NCBI RefSeq assembly: GCF_000284035.1
Contig: NC_016887.1
Location: 310,001 to 374,000 of the forward strand
Source of the DNA: Nocardia cyriacigeorgica GUH-2
GTDB lineage: Bacteria > Actinomycetota > Actinomycetes > Mycobacteriales > Mycobacteriaceae
Direction: 5' to 3'
DNA length: 64,000 bases
How positions within the stretch are numbered: the first letter of the stretch is position 1; each line of letters starts with the position of its first letter. A model generated the notes under the pieces. It was not told the origin of the DNA. It saw only the letters and a program-made list of their open reading frames with translations, and did not search any database. Shown piece after piece: positions 1-8,471 of the stretch. The position numbers were made by a program, and so were the translations under genes.

Positions 1-2453
1 CCACCAAGTTCCGCCCGCCCACCCCGGCCCGGGAACCGATTCCACGCACCCGGCTGCTCGACATCCTGCGCACGGGCGGTCGCCGCAGGCTCGCGGTGAT
101 CCACGCGCCCGCCGGTTTCGGCAAGAGCACCCTGGCCGCGCAGTGGCGCGCCGAGCTCACCGCCGACGGTGTCGCGGTCGCCTGGATCGGTATCGACAGC
201 GACGACGACAACGAGATCTGGTTCCTGGCCCACCTGATCGAAGCGATCCGCCGGGTCCGCCCCGATATTGGCACCGGCCTGGATCAGGTGCTCGAAGAAC
301 AGCCCGCCGACGCCGTCGCCTACGCCATCACCACCCTCATCGACGACGTGCACGCCGGCGGCGCCACGGTCGTGGTCGTGGTCGACGACTGGCATCGCAT
401 CACCGATCCGGGTACCCGCCGGGTGATGGATTCGCTGCTGGACAACGGCTGCCATCACCTGCGTTTCGTGGTGACCAGCCGCGACCAGTCCGGGCTGCCG
501 ATCAGCCGGATGCGGGTGCGCGACGAGCTGGTCGAGATCGGTTCGGCGCAACTGCGGCTGACCCGTGAGGAAACCCGGCAGATCCTGGTGGAGCGCAACC
601 GATTCAGCCTCACCGACGACCAGATCGACGATCTGTACCGCGCCACCGACGGCTGGCCCGCCGCCGTGCAGCTGATCAGCCTGGCACTGCGCGGCAACCC
701 GGATCCGGCGCCGTTGATCGAGCATCTGGCCGAGGGCGGGCACGGCATTCGCGAATACCTGGCCGAGAACGTCATCGACGGGCTCGAACCGCGCATGGTG
801 GATTTCCTCACCGCCATCTCGATCGCGGAGAAGGTATCCGGTTCGCTGGCCGCGGCGCTCTCGGACGATCCGGGCGCCGAGCACCTGCTCGAACAGGCCG
901 AACAGCGCGAATTGTTCGTGCGGCGAGTCGAATACGATCCGGAGTGGTTCCGGGTGCAGCCGCTGTTCGCCGAACATCTGCGCGCCCGGCTCGAACGCAG
1001 CGATCCGGCGCAGGTCAAGGCGCTGCACCGCAAGGCAGCCCGCTGGTACGCCGAACATCAGCTGCTGCGCAAGTCTGTCGATCACGCGGTGGCGGCGACC
1101 GATCTGAAGATGGCGCTGGATCTGCTGGAGAGCGGCGGCATGGATCTGATCGACGGATCGCGGCTGGCCACGCTGCTCGGCACGGTCTCGAAGCTGCCGG
1201 TGCAGCAGGTGGCTTCGCGGTCGAAGCTGTTGATGGCGGTGGCGCGGGCCAATGTGAACCTGCAACAGTCCGGTGCGGCGCGCAGTGCGCTGGGCCGGTT
1301 GTCGAATGTGTTGTCGCGAGGGCCGTCCGGTGACGCCGACGTCATCCGGCAGCGGTGCCAGGCCGCGGTGCTCGCCGCCGCCGACCAGGTCGCCCGTGAC
1401 CACACCGAGGGCGTGGCCGAGCAGATCGCCGACTGCCTGGAACACCCCGACGAACTTCCGGCCTGGACGGTCTCGACCGCGGCCAACCTGATCTCGTTCG
1501 TGCGGTTGTGCGAGTTCGACTTCGACGGCGCCCGCGCGATCCAGGACTGGGCCGCCGACTATCACGAACGGTCCAAGGACCCGCTGGGCAGCGTGTTCGG
1601 GTTGTGCAGCCGTGGCGCGGTCGCCTACGAACAGCTCGACATCGCCACCGCCGCACAATGTTTCCAGCAGGCCTTCGATATCGCGCGGGCGCGCTCGGGT
1701 CCGCGCTCGCACGCGGTGCGGGTGGCGGCGGCGCTGCTCGGCGAGTTGCACTATCGTCGCGGCGAACTCGATGCCGCCGACCGGCTGCTGGACGAAAGCC
1801 ATCAACTGGTGGCCCGGGTCGGCCCGATCGATTTCCTGATCTCCACCTTCGTCATCGGGGCGCGGGTGAAGGCGGTGCGCGGCGATATGGGCACCGCCGC
1901 CAACCGGCTCGCCGAAGGCGAACGCATCGCCGTCGACCAGAATCTGCCGCGACTGGCCGCGCAGGTGCGCGCCGAACGGGTGCGGCTGGGCCCGGCCGCG
2001 GAGCCGTCGGGCCCGCAGGCGGCGACCGCCCGCCGGCACGGCGACGTCATCGACGACACTGCCCGCGCCGGGCACCGCTTCACCGGCACCGCGGCACTGA
2101 CGCTCGAGGCGCAGGAGATCGCCGCCATCCGCGAGCTGCTGGCCGGTGGCGGAATCGAGGATCAGGACCGTGCGGTGCGCCGGGCCAGGGCACTGTACGG
2201 GCGCACCCATGAACAGCACCGCCCGCGCGCCCAGCTCGACACCTCACTGCTGCTGGCCGAATGCCTGGCCGCGGCCGGCTGGGTGGGCGAGGCCGCGGCG
2301 CAGCTGGTGCCCGCGGTGAACACCTGTGCCGACCTCGACTGGTCCCGGCCCCTGCTGGACGCGGGGCCGGGCGTGGTGGCGATCCTGCGGGTGCTGCGCA
2401 ACGACCTGCCCGACGAGCTGCCCGTGCGGTTCGTCGACGAGCTGCTCACCTGA
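1..2453 (+). CDS. STAND-type ATPase, PknK/MalT-like, 5' end outside window
   Basis: The frame is open from the first bases, so the gene starts upstream of the window; the GTG at 96 is internal. The visible part opens with TKFRPPTPAREPIPR, the usual entry to the MalT-like ATPase module, then a P-loop (APAGFGKST, about 105-130) and a Walker B run of valines ending DDWH (about 365-395). A winged-helix-like region and a long alpha-helical, TPR-like region follow to the end. There is no LuxR helix-turn-helix at the C-terminus, which a true MalT/LuxR activator would have. In mycobacteria this arrangement occurs in the Ser/Thr kinase PknK, whose kinase domain is N-terminal, so that is my favoured identity, but the kinase part is not visible. 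Only 12 bases separate its stop from the convergent tmsB gene. Confidence 0.6.
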   Translation, partial: TKFRPPTPAREPIPRTRLLDILRTGGRRRLAVIHAPAGFGKSTLAAQWRAELTADGVAVAWIGIDSDDDNEIWFLAHLIEAIRRVRPDIGTGLDQVLEEQPADAVAYAITTLIDDVHAGGATVVVVVDDWHRITDPGTRRVMDSLLDNGCHHLRFVVTSRDQSGLPISRMRVRDELVEIGSAQLRLTREETRQILVERNRFSLTDDQIDDLYRATDGWPAAVQLISLALRGNPDPAPLIEHLAEGGHGIREYLAENVIDGLEPRMVDFLTAISIAEKVSGSLAAALSDDPGAEHLLEQAEQRELFVRRVEYDPEWFRVQPLFAEHLRARLERSDPAQVKALHRKAARWYAEHQLLRKSVDHAVAATDLKMALDLLESGGMDLIDGSRLATLLGTVSKLPVQQVASRSKLLMAVARANVNLQQSGAARSALGRLSNVLSRGPSGDADVIRQRCQAAVLAAADQVARDHTEGVAEQIADCLEHPDELPAWTVSTAANLISFVRLCEFDFDGARAIQDWAADYHERSKDPLGSVFGLCSRGAVAYEQLDIATAAQCFQQAFDIARARSGPRSHAVRVAAALLGELHYRRGELDAADRLLDESHQLVARVGPIDFLISTFVIGARVKAVRGDMGTAANRLAEGERIAVDQNLPRLAAQVRAERVRLGPAAEPSGPQAATARRHGDVIDDTARAGHRFTGTAALTLEAQEIAAIRELLAGGGIEDQDRAVRRARALYGRTHEQHRPRAQLDTSLLLAECLAAAGWVGEAAAQLVPAVNTCADLDWSRPLLDAGPGVVAILRVLRNDLPDELPVRFVDELLT

Positions 2454-2465
2454 TCGGTCAGGGCT

Positions 2466-3782
2466 TCAGGGCTGCCACCACGGACGCAGCGGCAGCGTAT
2501 TGCGGCCGTCCGGGCCGAGCTTCACCCCGAGCACCTGATGCAGCTGCACCACATTGCGCTGGAAACCCAACCGGCTGCCCGCCATGTACAGGCCCCACAC
2601 CTTCGCGGTGCCCTCACCGGCCTCGGCCACGCAGGCGTCCCAGTTCTGCACCAGGTTCTTGCACCATTCGGCCAGCGTGAGCGCGTAATGCTCACGCAGG
2701 TTCTCCTCGTGCATGACCTCGAGCCCGATGTTCTGGATCTCGGATATGATCCGGCCGGAACCGATCAGCTCACCGTCCGGAAAGACGTAGCGGTCGATGA
2801 AATCGCCGGCCTTGGTGGTGCGGGTGTTGTCGGGGCGGGTGATGCAGTGGTTGAGGAACAGCCCGCCGTCGCGCAGCTTGCTCTTGATGAAACCGAAGTA
2901 GTACGGGTAGTTGTGCACGCCGATGTGCTCGGTCAGCCCGATCGAGGACAGCGCGTCGAACCCGGTTTCCGGGATATCGCGGTAATCGGAATGGCGCACC
3001 TCGGCCAGCTCGGACAGGCCCTCTTCGGCGATCTTCTTCTGCGCCCATTCGGCCTGCTCACCCGACAACGTCGCGCCGATCACCTTGACCCCGCGCTTGG
3101 CGGCATAGCGCACCATTCCGCCCCAGCCGCAGCCGATATCGAGCAGCCGATCGCCCTCTTTCAGCCGCAGCTTCTCGAAGACCAGCCGGTACTTGTTCTC
3201 CTGCGCCTGCTCCAGCGTCCAGTCCTCCTCGCCGTAACAGGCGCAGGTGTAGGTCATGGACGGGCCGAGCACATGCTCGTAGAAGGCATTGGAGACGTCG
3301 TAGTGGTGGTGGATGGCCTCGGCATCGCGGGTCTTGGAGTGGCGCAGGCCCTCCATCGCGATTCGGCGCCAGCGCGGCACCGTCTCCTGCGGGGGCGGCG
3401 GCACCGGCCGCAGCCGCTCCCAGCCCAGCGACCGCGCGATGGTCAGCAGCGCCAGCGCCGACGGACGGCGGAACTTCAGGCTGTCCATCGCCCGCAGGAT
3501 CTCGTATGGATCGCCCGGATGCACCCCGGTGACGGTCATATCGCCGGAGATGTAGGCGCGGGCCATCCCGAGATCGCCGGGCGCGGTGGCCAGATAGTTG
3601 ATGCCGCGCGGGGTCTCGATATTGAGCGCGTACGGCGAATCCTGCGGTCCGGTGGCGCTGCCGTCGTAGGCGGTGAACCGGATGGGGACCTCGCCCTCGA
3701 CCAGCGTCTCGAAGATTTCCGCGATCGTGAGTTTGGTGCCGAGATCGGCGAAAACGTCGGATCGATCCTTGAACGTCGTCAT
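2466..3782 (-). CDS. tmsB: SAM-dependent fatty acid methyltransferase (TmsB/BfaB/UfaA1-like)
   Basis: 438 residues of the cyclopropane-fatty-acid synthase family. Motif I for SAM is LLDIGCGWGG at about 214-223, preceded by the family signature YDVSNAFY and SMTYTCACY (about 161-184). It directly follows an FAD-dependent reductase gene, overlapping it by four bases (ATGA, 3779-3782). In actinobacteria this pair makes 10-methyl branched fatty acids: the methyltransferase adds a methylene to the oleoyl chain of a phospholipid, and the partner reduces it to 10-methylstearate (tuberculostearic acid). The protein acts at the cytoplasmic membrane. It is less likely to be a cyclopropane or mycolate-modifying enzyme, because those lack the reductase partner. 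Confidence 0.85.
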   Translation of the reverse strand: MTTFKDRSDVFADLGTKLTIAEIFETLVEGEVPIRFTAYDGSATGPQDSPYALNIETPRGINYLATAPGDLGMARAYISGDMTVTGVHPGDPYEILRAMDSLKFRRPSALALLTIARSLGWERLRPVPPPPQETVPRWRRIAMEGLRHSKTRDAEAIHHHYDVSNAFYEHVLGPSMTYTCACYGEEDWTLEQAQENKYRLVFEKLRLKEGDRLLDIGCGWGGMVRYAAKRGVKVIGATLSGEQAEWAQKKIAEEGLSELAEVRHSDYRDIPETGFDALSSIGLTEHIGVHNYPYYFGFIKSKLRDGGLFLNHCITRPDNTRTTKAGDFIDRYVFPDGELIGSGRIISEIQNIGLEVMHEENLREHYALTLAEWCKNLVQNWDACVAEAGEGTAKVWGLYMAGSRLGFQRNVVQLHQVLGVKLGPDGRNTLPLRPWWQP

Positions 3783-5224
3783 TTACGTTGCACCGCCTTC
3801 GAATACAAATCCAGCAGGCGCTGGTCCGGGTCGTAGCGTTTCTTCAGTTCGGTGTAGCCGTCGCCGCCGTAGAGTGCCGCGAACTCATCCTTGTCGTAGA
3901 AAGAATCCGAGTACAGCGATTTGTGCCCGTCGAACTCGGTGACGGTGCGCTCGATCGCGCGGTTGGCCGCCCCTTCGATCTGGCCGGGCACGGTCGGCAC
4001 CGCCGACCAGAACCCGACATTGACGTAGGTGCGGTCCGGCTCCAGCGGATACAGCGGCCAGGGGCGCTCGGTTGTTCCCGGCACCCTCGGCTCGCGCAAT
4101 CGCAGCGGGCACAGCCAGATCGGTTCGATCGGGATCTCGCGCAGGAACCAGTCGACGAAGTCGGCGGTGCGCTCCACCGGCACCTCGATGTCCTGCACCA
4201 CCCGCTCCTGCGGCGGGTTGCCTTTACGGGCCTCGAGCTTGTCGCCGATGTGATAGCGGCGGTCGAGCGCGACCAGCTTCCAGTAGAAGCTGCTGCGCCG
4301 GTACTTCTTCGGCCAGAACCGGCGGATCTTCGGGTTCTGGGTGCCGAAGGCGCGCGAGCACCAGAACCAGTCGGTGTCCCAGCGCCACAGGTAGTCGTGG
4401 ATGGTGAGCCGGTCCCGTTTCGGTGCGCCGGAATCGTGCTGGATGGACCGGTAGTAGATGTCCATCCCGGTGTAATCGCTGACCGGGCCGGGCTCGTCGG
4501 TCTGCCGGCCAAGGGTCAGGTAGCTCTCCTCGGCGGTGAACACCACGCCGTCGAGGTAGTCGACCCGCTCGCCGTCGTAGGCGCGTTCCTCGACGATGCG
4601 GGTCAGCGTCGCCTCGAGTTCGCGCACATCGTGGAAGCGCAGGTGCCGCAGCGCCACATACGGCTGCACGGTTTCCAATTCGATCTTCAGGCGAGTGCAG
4701 TAGCCGAGCGTGCCGTAGGAGTTGGGGAAGCCGCGGAACAGGTCGGCGTTCGGGCCGTCGGGGGTGGCGGTGACGATCTCGCCCGCCCCGGTCAGCACGT
4801 CCATCTCCAGCACCGATTCGTGCGGCAGGCCGTTGCGGAACGAGGTCGACTCGATGCCTAGACCGGTGACGGCGCCACCGAGGGTGATGGTCTTCAGCTG
4901 CGGCACCACCAGCGGCGCCAGCCCGTACGGCAGCGTCGCCGCGACCAGGTCCTCATAGGTGGTCATGCCCGCGACGTCGGCGGTTTTGGCATCCGGATCG
5001 ACCGCGATGACCTTGGTCAACCCGGAGACGTCCAGGCCGGGAGCGGTGTTCTTCGCTCTGGCCCGGAACAGGTTGGAGGTCTTCTTGGCCAGGCGCACGT
5101 CGGCGTCGCGGGGGATGGCGCGATAGCTCGCGAGGAGGCGTTGCACGCCTTCTCGATGCGCTGCGAACCCGGATTCAAATGCGGCCGGAGCGTGGCCGGC
5201 CTTCCCCAACAGACTCACTGCCAC
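3779..5224 (-). CDS. tmsA: FAD-dependent reductase for 10-methyl fatty acid synthesis (TmsA/BfaA-like)
   Basis: 481 residues. An FAD_binding_4 (PCMH-type) domain occupies roughly 40-200, with the run LKTITLGGAVTGLGIES typical of the flavin-binding loop; the C-terminal half matches the DHCR24-like oxidoreductase shape. It is the first gene of a two-gene operon with tmsB, and the overlap implies translational coupling. The expected job is NADPH-dependent reduction of 10-methylene stearoyl lipid to the 10-methyl product. A third gene, tmsC, present in several actinobacterial operons, is not seen next to it here. The start at 5224 opens MAVSLLGKAGHAP. Upstream, 5225-5425 is the shared region with the divergent SRPBCC gene. 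Confidence 0.83.
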   Translation of the reverse strand: MAVSLLGKAGHAPAAFESGFAAHREGVQRLLASYRAIPRDADVRLAKKTSNLFRARAKNTAPGLDVSGLTKVIAVDPDAKTADVAGMTTYEDLVAATLPYGLAPLVVPQLKTITLGGAVTGLGIESTSFRNGLPHESVLEMDVLTGAGEIVTATPDGPNADLFRGFPNSYGTLGYCTRLKIELETVQPYVALRHLRFHDVRELEATLTRIVEERAYDGERVDYLDGVVFTAEESYLTLGRQTDEPGPVSDYTGMDIYYRSIQHDSGAPKRDRLTIHDYLWRWDTDWFWCSRAFGTQNPKIRRFWPKKYRRSSFYWKLVALDRRYHIGDKLEARKGNPPQERVVQDIEVPVERTADFVDWFLREIPIEPIWLCPLRLREPRVPGTTERPWPLYPLEPDRTYVNVGFWSAVPTVPGQIEGAANRAIERTVTEFDGHKSLYSDSFYDKDEFAALYGGDGYTELKKRYDPDQRLLDLYSKAVQRK

Positions 5225-5425
5225 TCCTCGACGCTAATACTCGCGATCATGGTCGGCCACTGTGAGGTCCCCGACTCCGATGAAATGTCACGCATATGTT
5301 GCACCGTGTTCGAACCGGCGGCGAGCGGAATTCGGTAAAGCCGGCGCCGGCCGGGCGCCGGGCGAGCCGGGAACGCGGCAGGGCAGGATGGGGTCGAGAT
5401 ACCGCATCCGGACAAGGAGTTCATC

Positions 5426-5860
5426 GTGGGACAGGTCAGTGCCAGCAGTTCGATCGTGGTGGGAGCGGATCCGCAGCGCACACTGACGGCGATCGCGGAC
5501 TACGCCGAGGTGCGCCCGCGCATCCTCACCTCGCACTACCGCGATTACCAGGTGATCGAGGGCGGCCAGGGCGCCGGGACGGTGGCGCAGTGGACCTTGC
5601 AGGCGACCGAGAGCCGCCAGCGCAATGTGCGTGCCACGGTGTCGGTCTCGGAATCCGAGGTCGTCGAGCGCGACGCCAATTCGTCGATGGTCAACACCTG
5701 GACGGTGACCCCCGACGCCGCCGGTTCCCAGGTCACCCTGTCGACCACCTGGCAGGGCGCGGGCGGCATCAAGGGGATCTTCGAGGGCATCTTCGCGCCG
5801 TTGGGGCTGAAGAAGATCCAGGCCGAGGTGCTGGCCAACCTGAAGAACGAACTGGGCTGA
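5426..5860 (+). CDS. SRPBCC (START-like) family protein
   Basis: 144 residues with the pattern of polyketide cyclase/SRPBCC proteins: an N-terminal strand with DPQRTLTAIADY, central antiparallel strands (VAQWTLQATESRQ, SMVNTWTVTPDA) and a C-terminal helix (LKKIQAEVLANLKNEL). These helix-grip folds bind small hydrophobic ligands; no substrate can be inferred. The GTG start at 5426 is set by AAGGAG at 5414-5419, six bases upstream. It is divergent from tmsA, so it may share its control region. A strong hairpin follows the stop. Confidence 0.7.
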   Translation: MGQVSASSSIVVGADPQRTLTAIADYAEVRPRILTSHYRDYQVIEGGQGAGTVAQWTLQATESRQRNVRATVSVSESEVVERDANSSMVNTWTVTPDAAGSQVTLSTTWQGAGGIKGIFEGIFAPLGLKKIQAEVLANLKNELG

Positions 5861-5867
5861 GCCGGGC

Positions 5868-5895
5868 CACCGGCCGGGTGCCCGCCCGGCCGGTG
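5868..5895. terminator. Bidirectional hairpin terminator
   Basis: Perfect 11-bp stem (CACCGGCCGGG at 5868-5878 with CCCGGCCGGTG at 5885-5895) and a six-base loop, lying between the convergent SRPBCC and VOC genes. There is no T tail, as is common for actinobacterial terminators. Confidence 0.6.
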
Positions 5896-5901
5896 CGCCG
5901 C

Positions 5902-6255
5902 TCAGTCGTGATCGCCGATATCGAACAGGTTGCCCTCCGGATCGGCGAGGGTGGCCCATTTGATCCCGTACTCGTCGTAATCGGCGATGTGCCGGGCGCC
6001 GAGCGAGACGGCGCGTTCGATCTCCTCGCGCCACTGCCTGGTGGCCAGATCCAGGTGCACCACATTCTTTCCGGGCGTTTTGTCCGGAACCCGGATGAAC
6101 ATCAACGGCGTCGTCATCCCGGAGCTGCGCCCCACCGTGGCGTAGAAGTCGCTCGCGTCCGGATCCACGGGATGGCCGAGCAGCTGCGAATAGAAGCCGG
6201 CCAGCTCGCCCGGATCGCGGCAGTCGATGGTCACGTTGGCGATGGACAGGGTCAT
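5902..6255 (-). CDS. VOC/glyoxalase-family protein
   Basis: 117 residues forming one vicinal-oxygen-chelate unit pair: N-terminal IANVTIDCRDPGELAGFYSQLLG and C-terminal GIKWATLADPEGNLFDI, the usual beta-alpha-beta-beta-beta halves. Members include glyoxalases, dioxygenases and drug-binding resistance proteins; the single-domain length and missing substrate clues do not allow a choice. AAAGGAG about eight bases before the ATG supports the start at 6255. The neighbouring same-strand gene is a MerR regulator with an effector domain, so a role in coping with small toxic molecules is possible but is inference. Confidence 0.72.
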   Translation of the reverse strand: MTLSIANVTIDCRDPGELAGFYSQLLGHPVDPDASDFYATVGRSSGMTTPLMFIRVPDKTPGKNVVHLDLATRQWREEIERAVSLGARHIADYDEYGIKWATLADPEGNLFDIGDHD

Positions 6256-6340
6256 CGGTGATCTCCTTTTGAGGTGCGGGGTCTCGAATGCCGAGTAACC
6301 GGCTCGCTGCGGCTCACTCGGCGGATGCGGCTCGTTCGGT

Positions 6341-7153
6341 TCATCCGGCGATCGGCCAGCACAATTCGGTGCGGTAGCCGGCCGGATCGGGGGTGCGGTC
6401 CGGTCCGATCAGGTAGAGCTCGCGGATCGGCTCGGCGAGGGCGCGGTCGTGTTCGGCGACGTGGGTGCCCAGCGCGCCGTAGACGCGGTCGATCTCGCTG
6501 TAGGGGCCCTCGTGCAGGGCGACGGCATAGTCGCAGGCCGGCAGCGTTGTCACGGTGAGCCCGTCCGGGAAGTCGCCGGTGGTCCCCGCGACGACCGGGA
6601 CGAACGCGACCACCTCGCCTTCCTCGGCGGTGAAGAATTCCGGCGCGTACCCGGCCCCGGCGACACCCGCCGGCGTCAGCTCCGCCGCCGCGAGCGCCTG
6701 ATCCAGCAGCGGGAACGTCTCCGCACACCACTGATCGATCTGCTCCCGCGCGACGACCGCCGTGCGGGTGAGCGCGGTGAACGCCGGAATCCGTCGATAG
6801 GCCACCGTCAGCGGAAGTGCGGCGGTCAGCAACCCGCGCAGCGAGGCGACCACCTCCTGGGTGCGCTGCAGCTGTCGCTCCATTCGCAGCAGATGCGCGC
6901 GCAGCGCCGCGTCGCGTTCGGCCACCTCCTCGGCGGCGAGCACCTCGCGGATCTGCGGCAGCGGCATATCCAGCTCGCGTAGCCGCCGGATCAGCTGCGC
7001 GTCGGCCACCTGCTCGGTCGAATACCGCCGATACCCGGTGCCCGCGTCGACCTGCGCGGGCACCAGCAGCTCGATGTCGTGATAGTGGTGCAGAGCCTTC
7101 ACGCTCAGATGGCTGAGTCGGGCGAACTCGCCGATCGGGACGATCGCTGTCAT
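6341..7153 (-). CDS. MerR-family regulator with GyrI-like effector domain
   Basis: An N-terminal MerR helix-turn-helix (IGEFARLSHLSVKALHHYHDIELLVPA, then GYRRYS) is followed by a dimerisation helix (LRAHLLRMERQLQRTQEVV) and a GyrI-like small-molecule-binding domain (AVALHEGPYSEIDRVYGAL). BmrR-type proteins of this build sense drugs or other lipophilic compounds by twisting a promoter with an over-long spacer. I choose ATG 7153 over GTG 7168. A MerR-type promoter ends just before it, with the -10 six bases away, so the mRNA would be leaderless. The promoter palindrome suggests autoregulation. The frame opens MTAIVPIGEF and gives 270 residues. Confidence 0.8.
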   Translation of the reverse strand: MTAIVPIGEFARLSHLSVKALHHYHDIELLVPAQVDAGTGYRRYSTEQVADAQLIRRLRELDMPLPQIREVLAAEEVAERDAALRAHLLRMERQLQRTQEVVASLRGLLTAALPLTVAYRRIPAFTALTRTAVVAREQIDQWCAETFPLLDQALAAAELTPAGVAGAGYAPEFFTAEEGEVVAFVPVVAGTTGDFPDGLTVTTLPACDYAVALHEGPYSEIDRVYGALGTHVAEHDRALAEPIRELYLIGPDRTPDPAGYRTELCWPIAG

Positions 7154-7159
7154 GACCCG

Positions 7160-7190
7160 AGCAAACACCCTCCGGCTACCGGAGGGTCAA
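7160..7190 (-). promoter_or_regulatory. MerR-type promoter with 19-bp spacer and palindromic operator
   Basis: On the minus strand, -35 TTGACC (7190-7185) is followed by a 19-base spacer and TTTGCT (7165-7160), six bases before the ATG at 7153. The spacer carries a perfect inverted repeat, ACCCTCCGG and CCGGAGGGT with a three-base centre (7167-7187). This is the classic MerR arrangement and implies a leaderless, autoregulated transcript. It overlaps the stop codon of the upstream secreted-protein gene. Confidence 0.75.
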
Positions 7191-7780
7191 GCCAGCACGA
7201 ATGCGAGCAGCAACGTGGTCTGCAAGCCGCCGCGCCACCAGGAGTAGCCGAACCACACGCCGGGGCTGACCTCGCGGATCTCGTCGTAGACCTGCGGGGT
7301 GGGCGAGGGTGCGTAGTTCAGCGCCCAGGTGGGCGCACCGTCGATCAGAGCCGGCGCGGTGTAGACATCGGCGCGCCAGGCTTCGATACCTGCCGCGGTG
7401 ACCCGGTTCATCAGCCAGCCGCCGTCCGGGCCGGTGTAGAAGGTCTTGCCGATCCACAGGGCCGGTGCCAGCGCCTGCATCACCGGCGGCCGCGTCACCC
7501 AGCCGTTCTTGACGCCGCTGGGTACCGCACCGCGCGGCGAGGCCTTGAAGACGGCGTCCTGCTGTTCGGGGCTGCAGCGGAACCGCAGGGCGTCGACGGT
7601 GGCCGCGCGGTTGGCCGGGTCGATCACGCAACCGCCGCCGTAGTCGGTGGCAACCGGCGCCGGATCAGCGCTTGCCGGCGCCGAAACCATCAGCAGGGCC
7701 GCCGCTGCCACCGACAGCACTGTCGCGAGCCTGCGCGTGCTGATCCGGCGGACCGGGTTCATCGGGGTCTCGCGTGCCAT
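7187..7780 (-). CDS. Secreted protein of unknown function
   Basis: 197 residues from ATG 7780, chosen because GAGGAGG lies six bases upstream (a longer reading from GTG 7849 lacks one). The N-terminus is positively charged (NPVRRISTRR), then a hydrophobic stretch ends in PASA before DPAPV, a typical Sec signal peptide cut near residue 38. The mature part has two cysteines (GGCVID, FRCSPE) that could form a disulfide, and an aromatic C-terminus containing GVWFGYSWWRGG. I do not recognise the family. It is transcribed toward the MerR gene, whose promoter overlaps its end. Confidence 0.6.
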   Translation of the reverse strand: MARETPMNPVRRISTRRLATVLSVAAAALLMVSAPASADPAPVATDYGGGCVIDPANRAATVDALRFRCSPEQQDAVFKASPRGAVPSGVKNGWVTRPPVMQALAPALWIGKTFYTGPDGGWLMNRVTAAGIEAWRADVYTAPALIDGAPTWALNYAPSPTPQVYDEIREVSPGVWFGYSWWRGGLQTTLLLAFVLA

Positions 7781-7863
7781 CCGAGCCTCCTCGGTGTGGG
7801 TTGTCCCCCCGGGTCGGCGTCGATGATCGCTGCGTGATTGCGTGACCACGCGGTGTCTCGGCG

Positions 7864-7888
7864 AGGCCCGCCGGGTGGCGGCGGGCCT
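7864..7888. other. Stem-loop in the 336-bp gap between the secreted-protein gene and ybaB
   Basis: AGGCCCGCC (7864-7872) pairs with GGCGGGCCT (7880-7888) around a seven-base loop. It lies upstream of both flanking divergent genes, so it does not fit a simple terminator. The rest of 7781-8116 shows only a likely -10 (TAGGCT, 8065-8070) for ybaB. The dnaX gene usually found before ybaB is not here. Confidence 0.4.
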
Positions 7889-8116
7889 GTCGCCGATCCT
7901 ATGCCCGCACGTGGGTGTCTGGTGAGGGAATCGATGGAGGTCAGCACGATGATTTCCGTGGAATCCAGCTCAGCTGATATCTCGGCGCGACGATGGCTTA
8001 TCGCCTGCCCGTGCGTTCGCTGCGGTGATGCCGGGCGTGCGGCCGCCGCCCGCCGCCGAGTCCACTAGGCTGGCCATGACACTTTCCGCAGATCGGCTGG
8101 AGAAGAGGTAACAGGC

Positions 8117-8452
8117 GTGCAGCCCGGTGGTCAGTTCGATATGCAGCAGATACTCGCCCAGGCCCAGCAGATGCAGGAGATGATGGTCGCGGCGCAGGCC
8201 GAGATCGCCGCCGCCGAGGTCGAGGGCCAGGCGGGCAACGGCCTGGTCAAGGTCACGATCAAAGCCACCGGTGAGGTGCAGTCGCTGACCATCGACCCCA
8301 GGGCCGTCGACCCCGAGGACGTCGAAACCCTGCAGGACCTCGTCATCGGCGCGATCAACGACGCCATGGCCAACGCCCAGGAGCTGGCCTCGGAGAAGCT
8401 CGGCCCGCTGGCCGGCGGCGCGGGCGGGCTGCCCGGCCTGCCCGGCATGTGA
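8117..8452 (+). CDS. YbaB/EbfC nucleoid-associated protein
   Basis: 111 residues. The start is a GTG at 8117 with AGAAGAGG about ten bases upstream. The core ([42 protein letters not shown]) is the YbaB/EbfC dimerisation and DNA-binding fold, followed by a glycine- and leucine-rich tail. These small dimers bind DNA and are typically encoded just before recR, as here, with 19 bases between the genes. The coupling suggests a link to recombination repair. It corresponds to the Rv3716c position in M. tuberculosis. Confidence 0.9.
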   Translation: MQPGGQFDMQQILAQAQQMQEMMVAAQAEIAAAEVEGQAGNGLVKVTIKATGEVQSLTIDPRAVDPEDVETLQDLVIGAINDAMANAQELASEKLGPLAGGAGGLPGLPGM

Positions 8453-8471
8453 CCGACCGGAGTCAGCGCAG

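Noticed and set aside
7781..8116. dnaX or SRP RNA expected before ybaB
   Set aside because: No coding frame with DnaX motifs and no SRP Alu/helix-8 signature in this gap.
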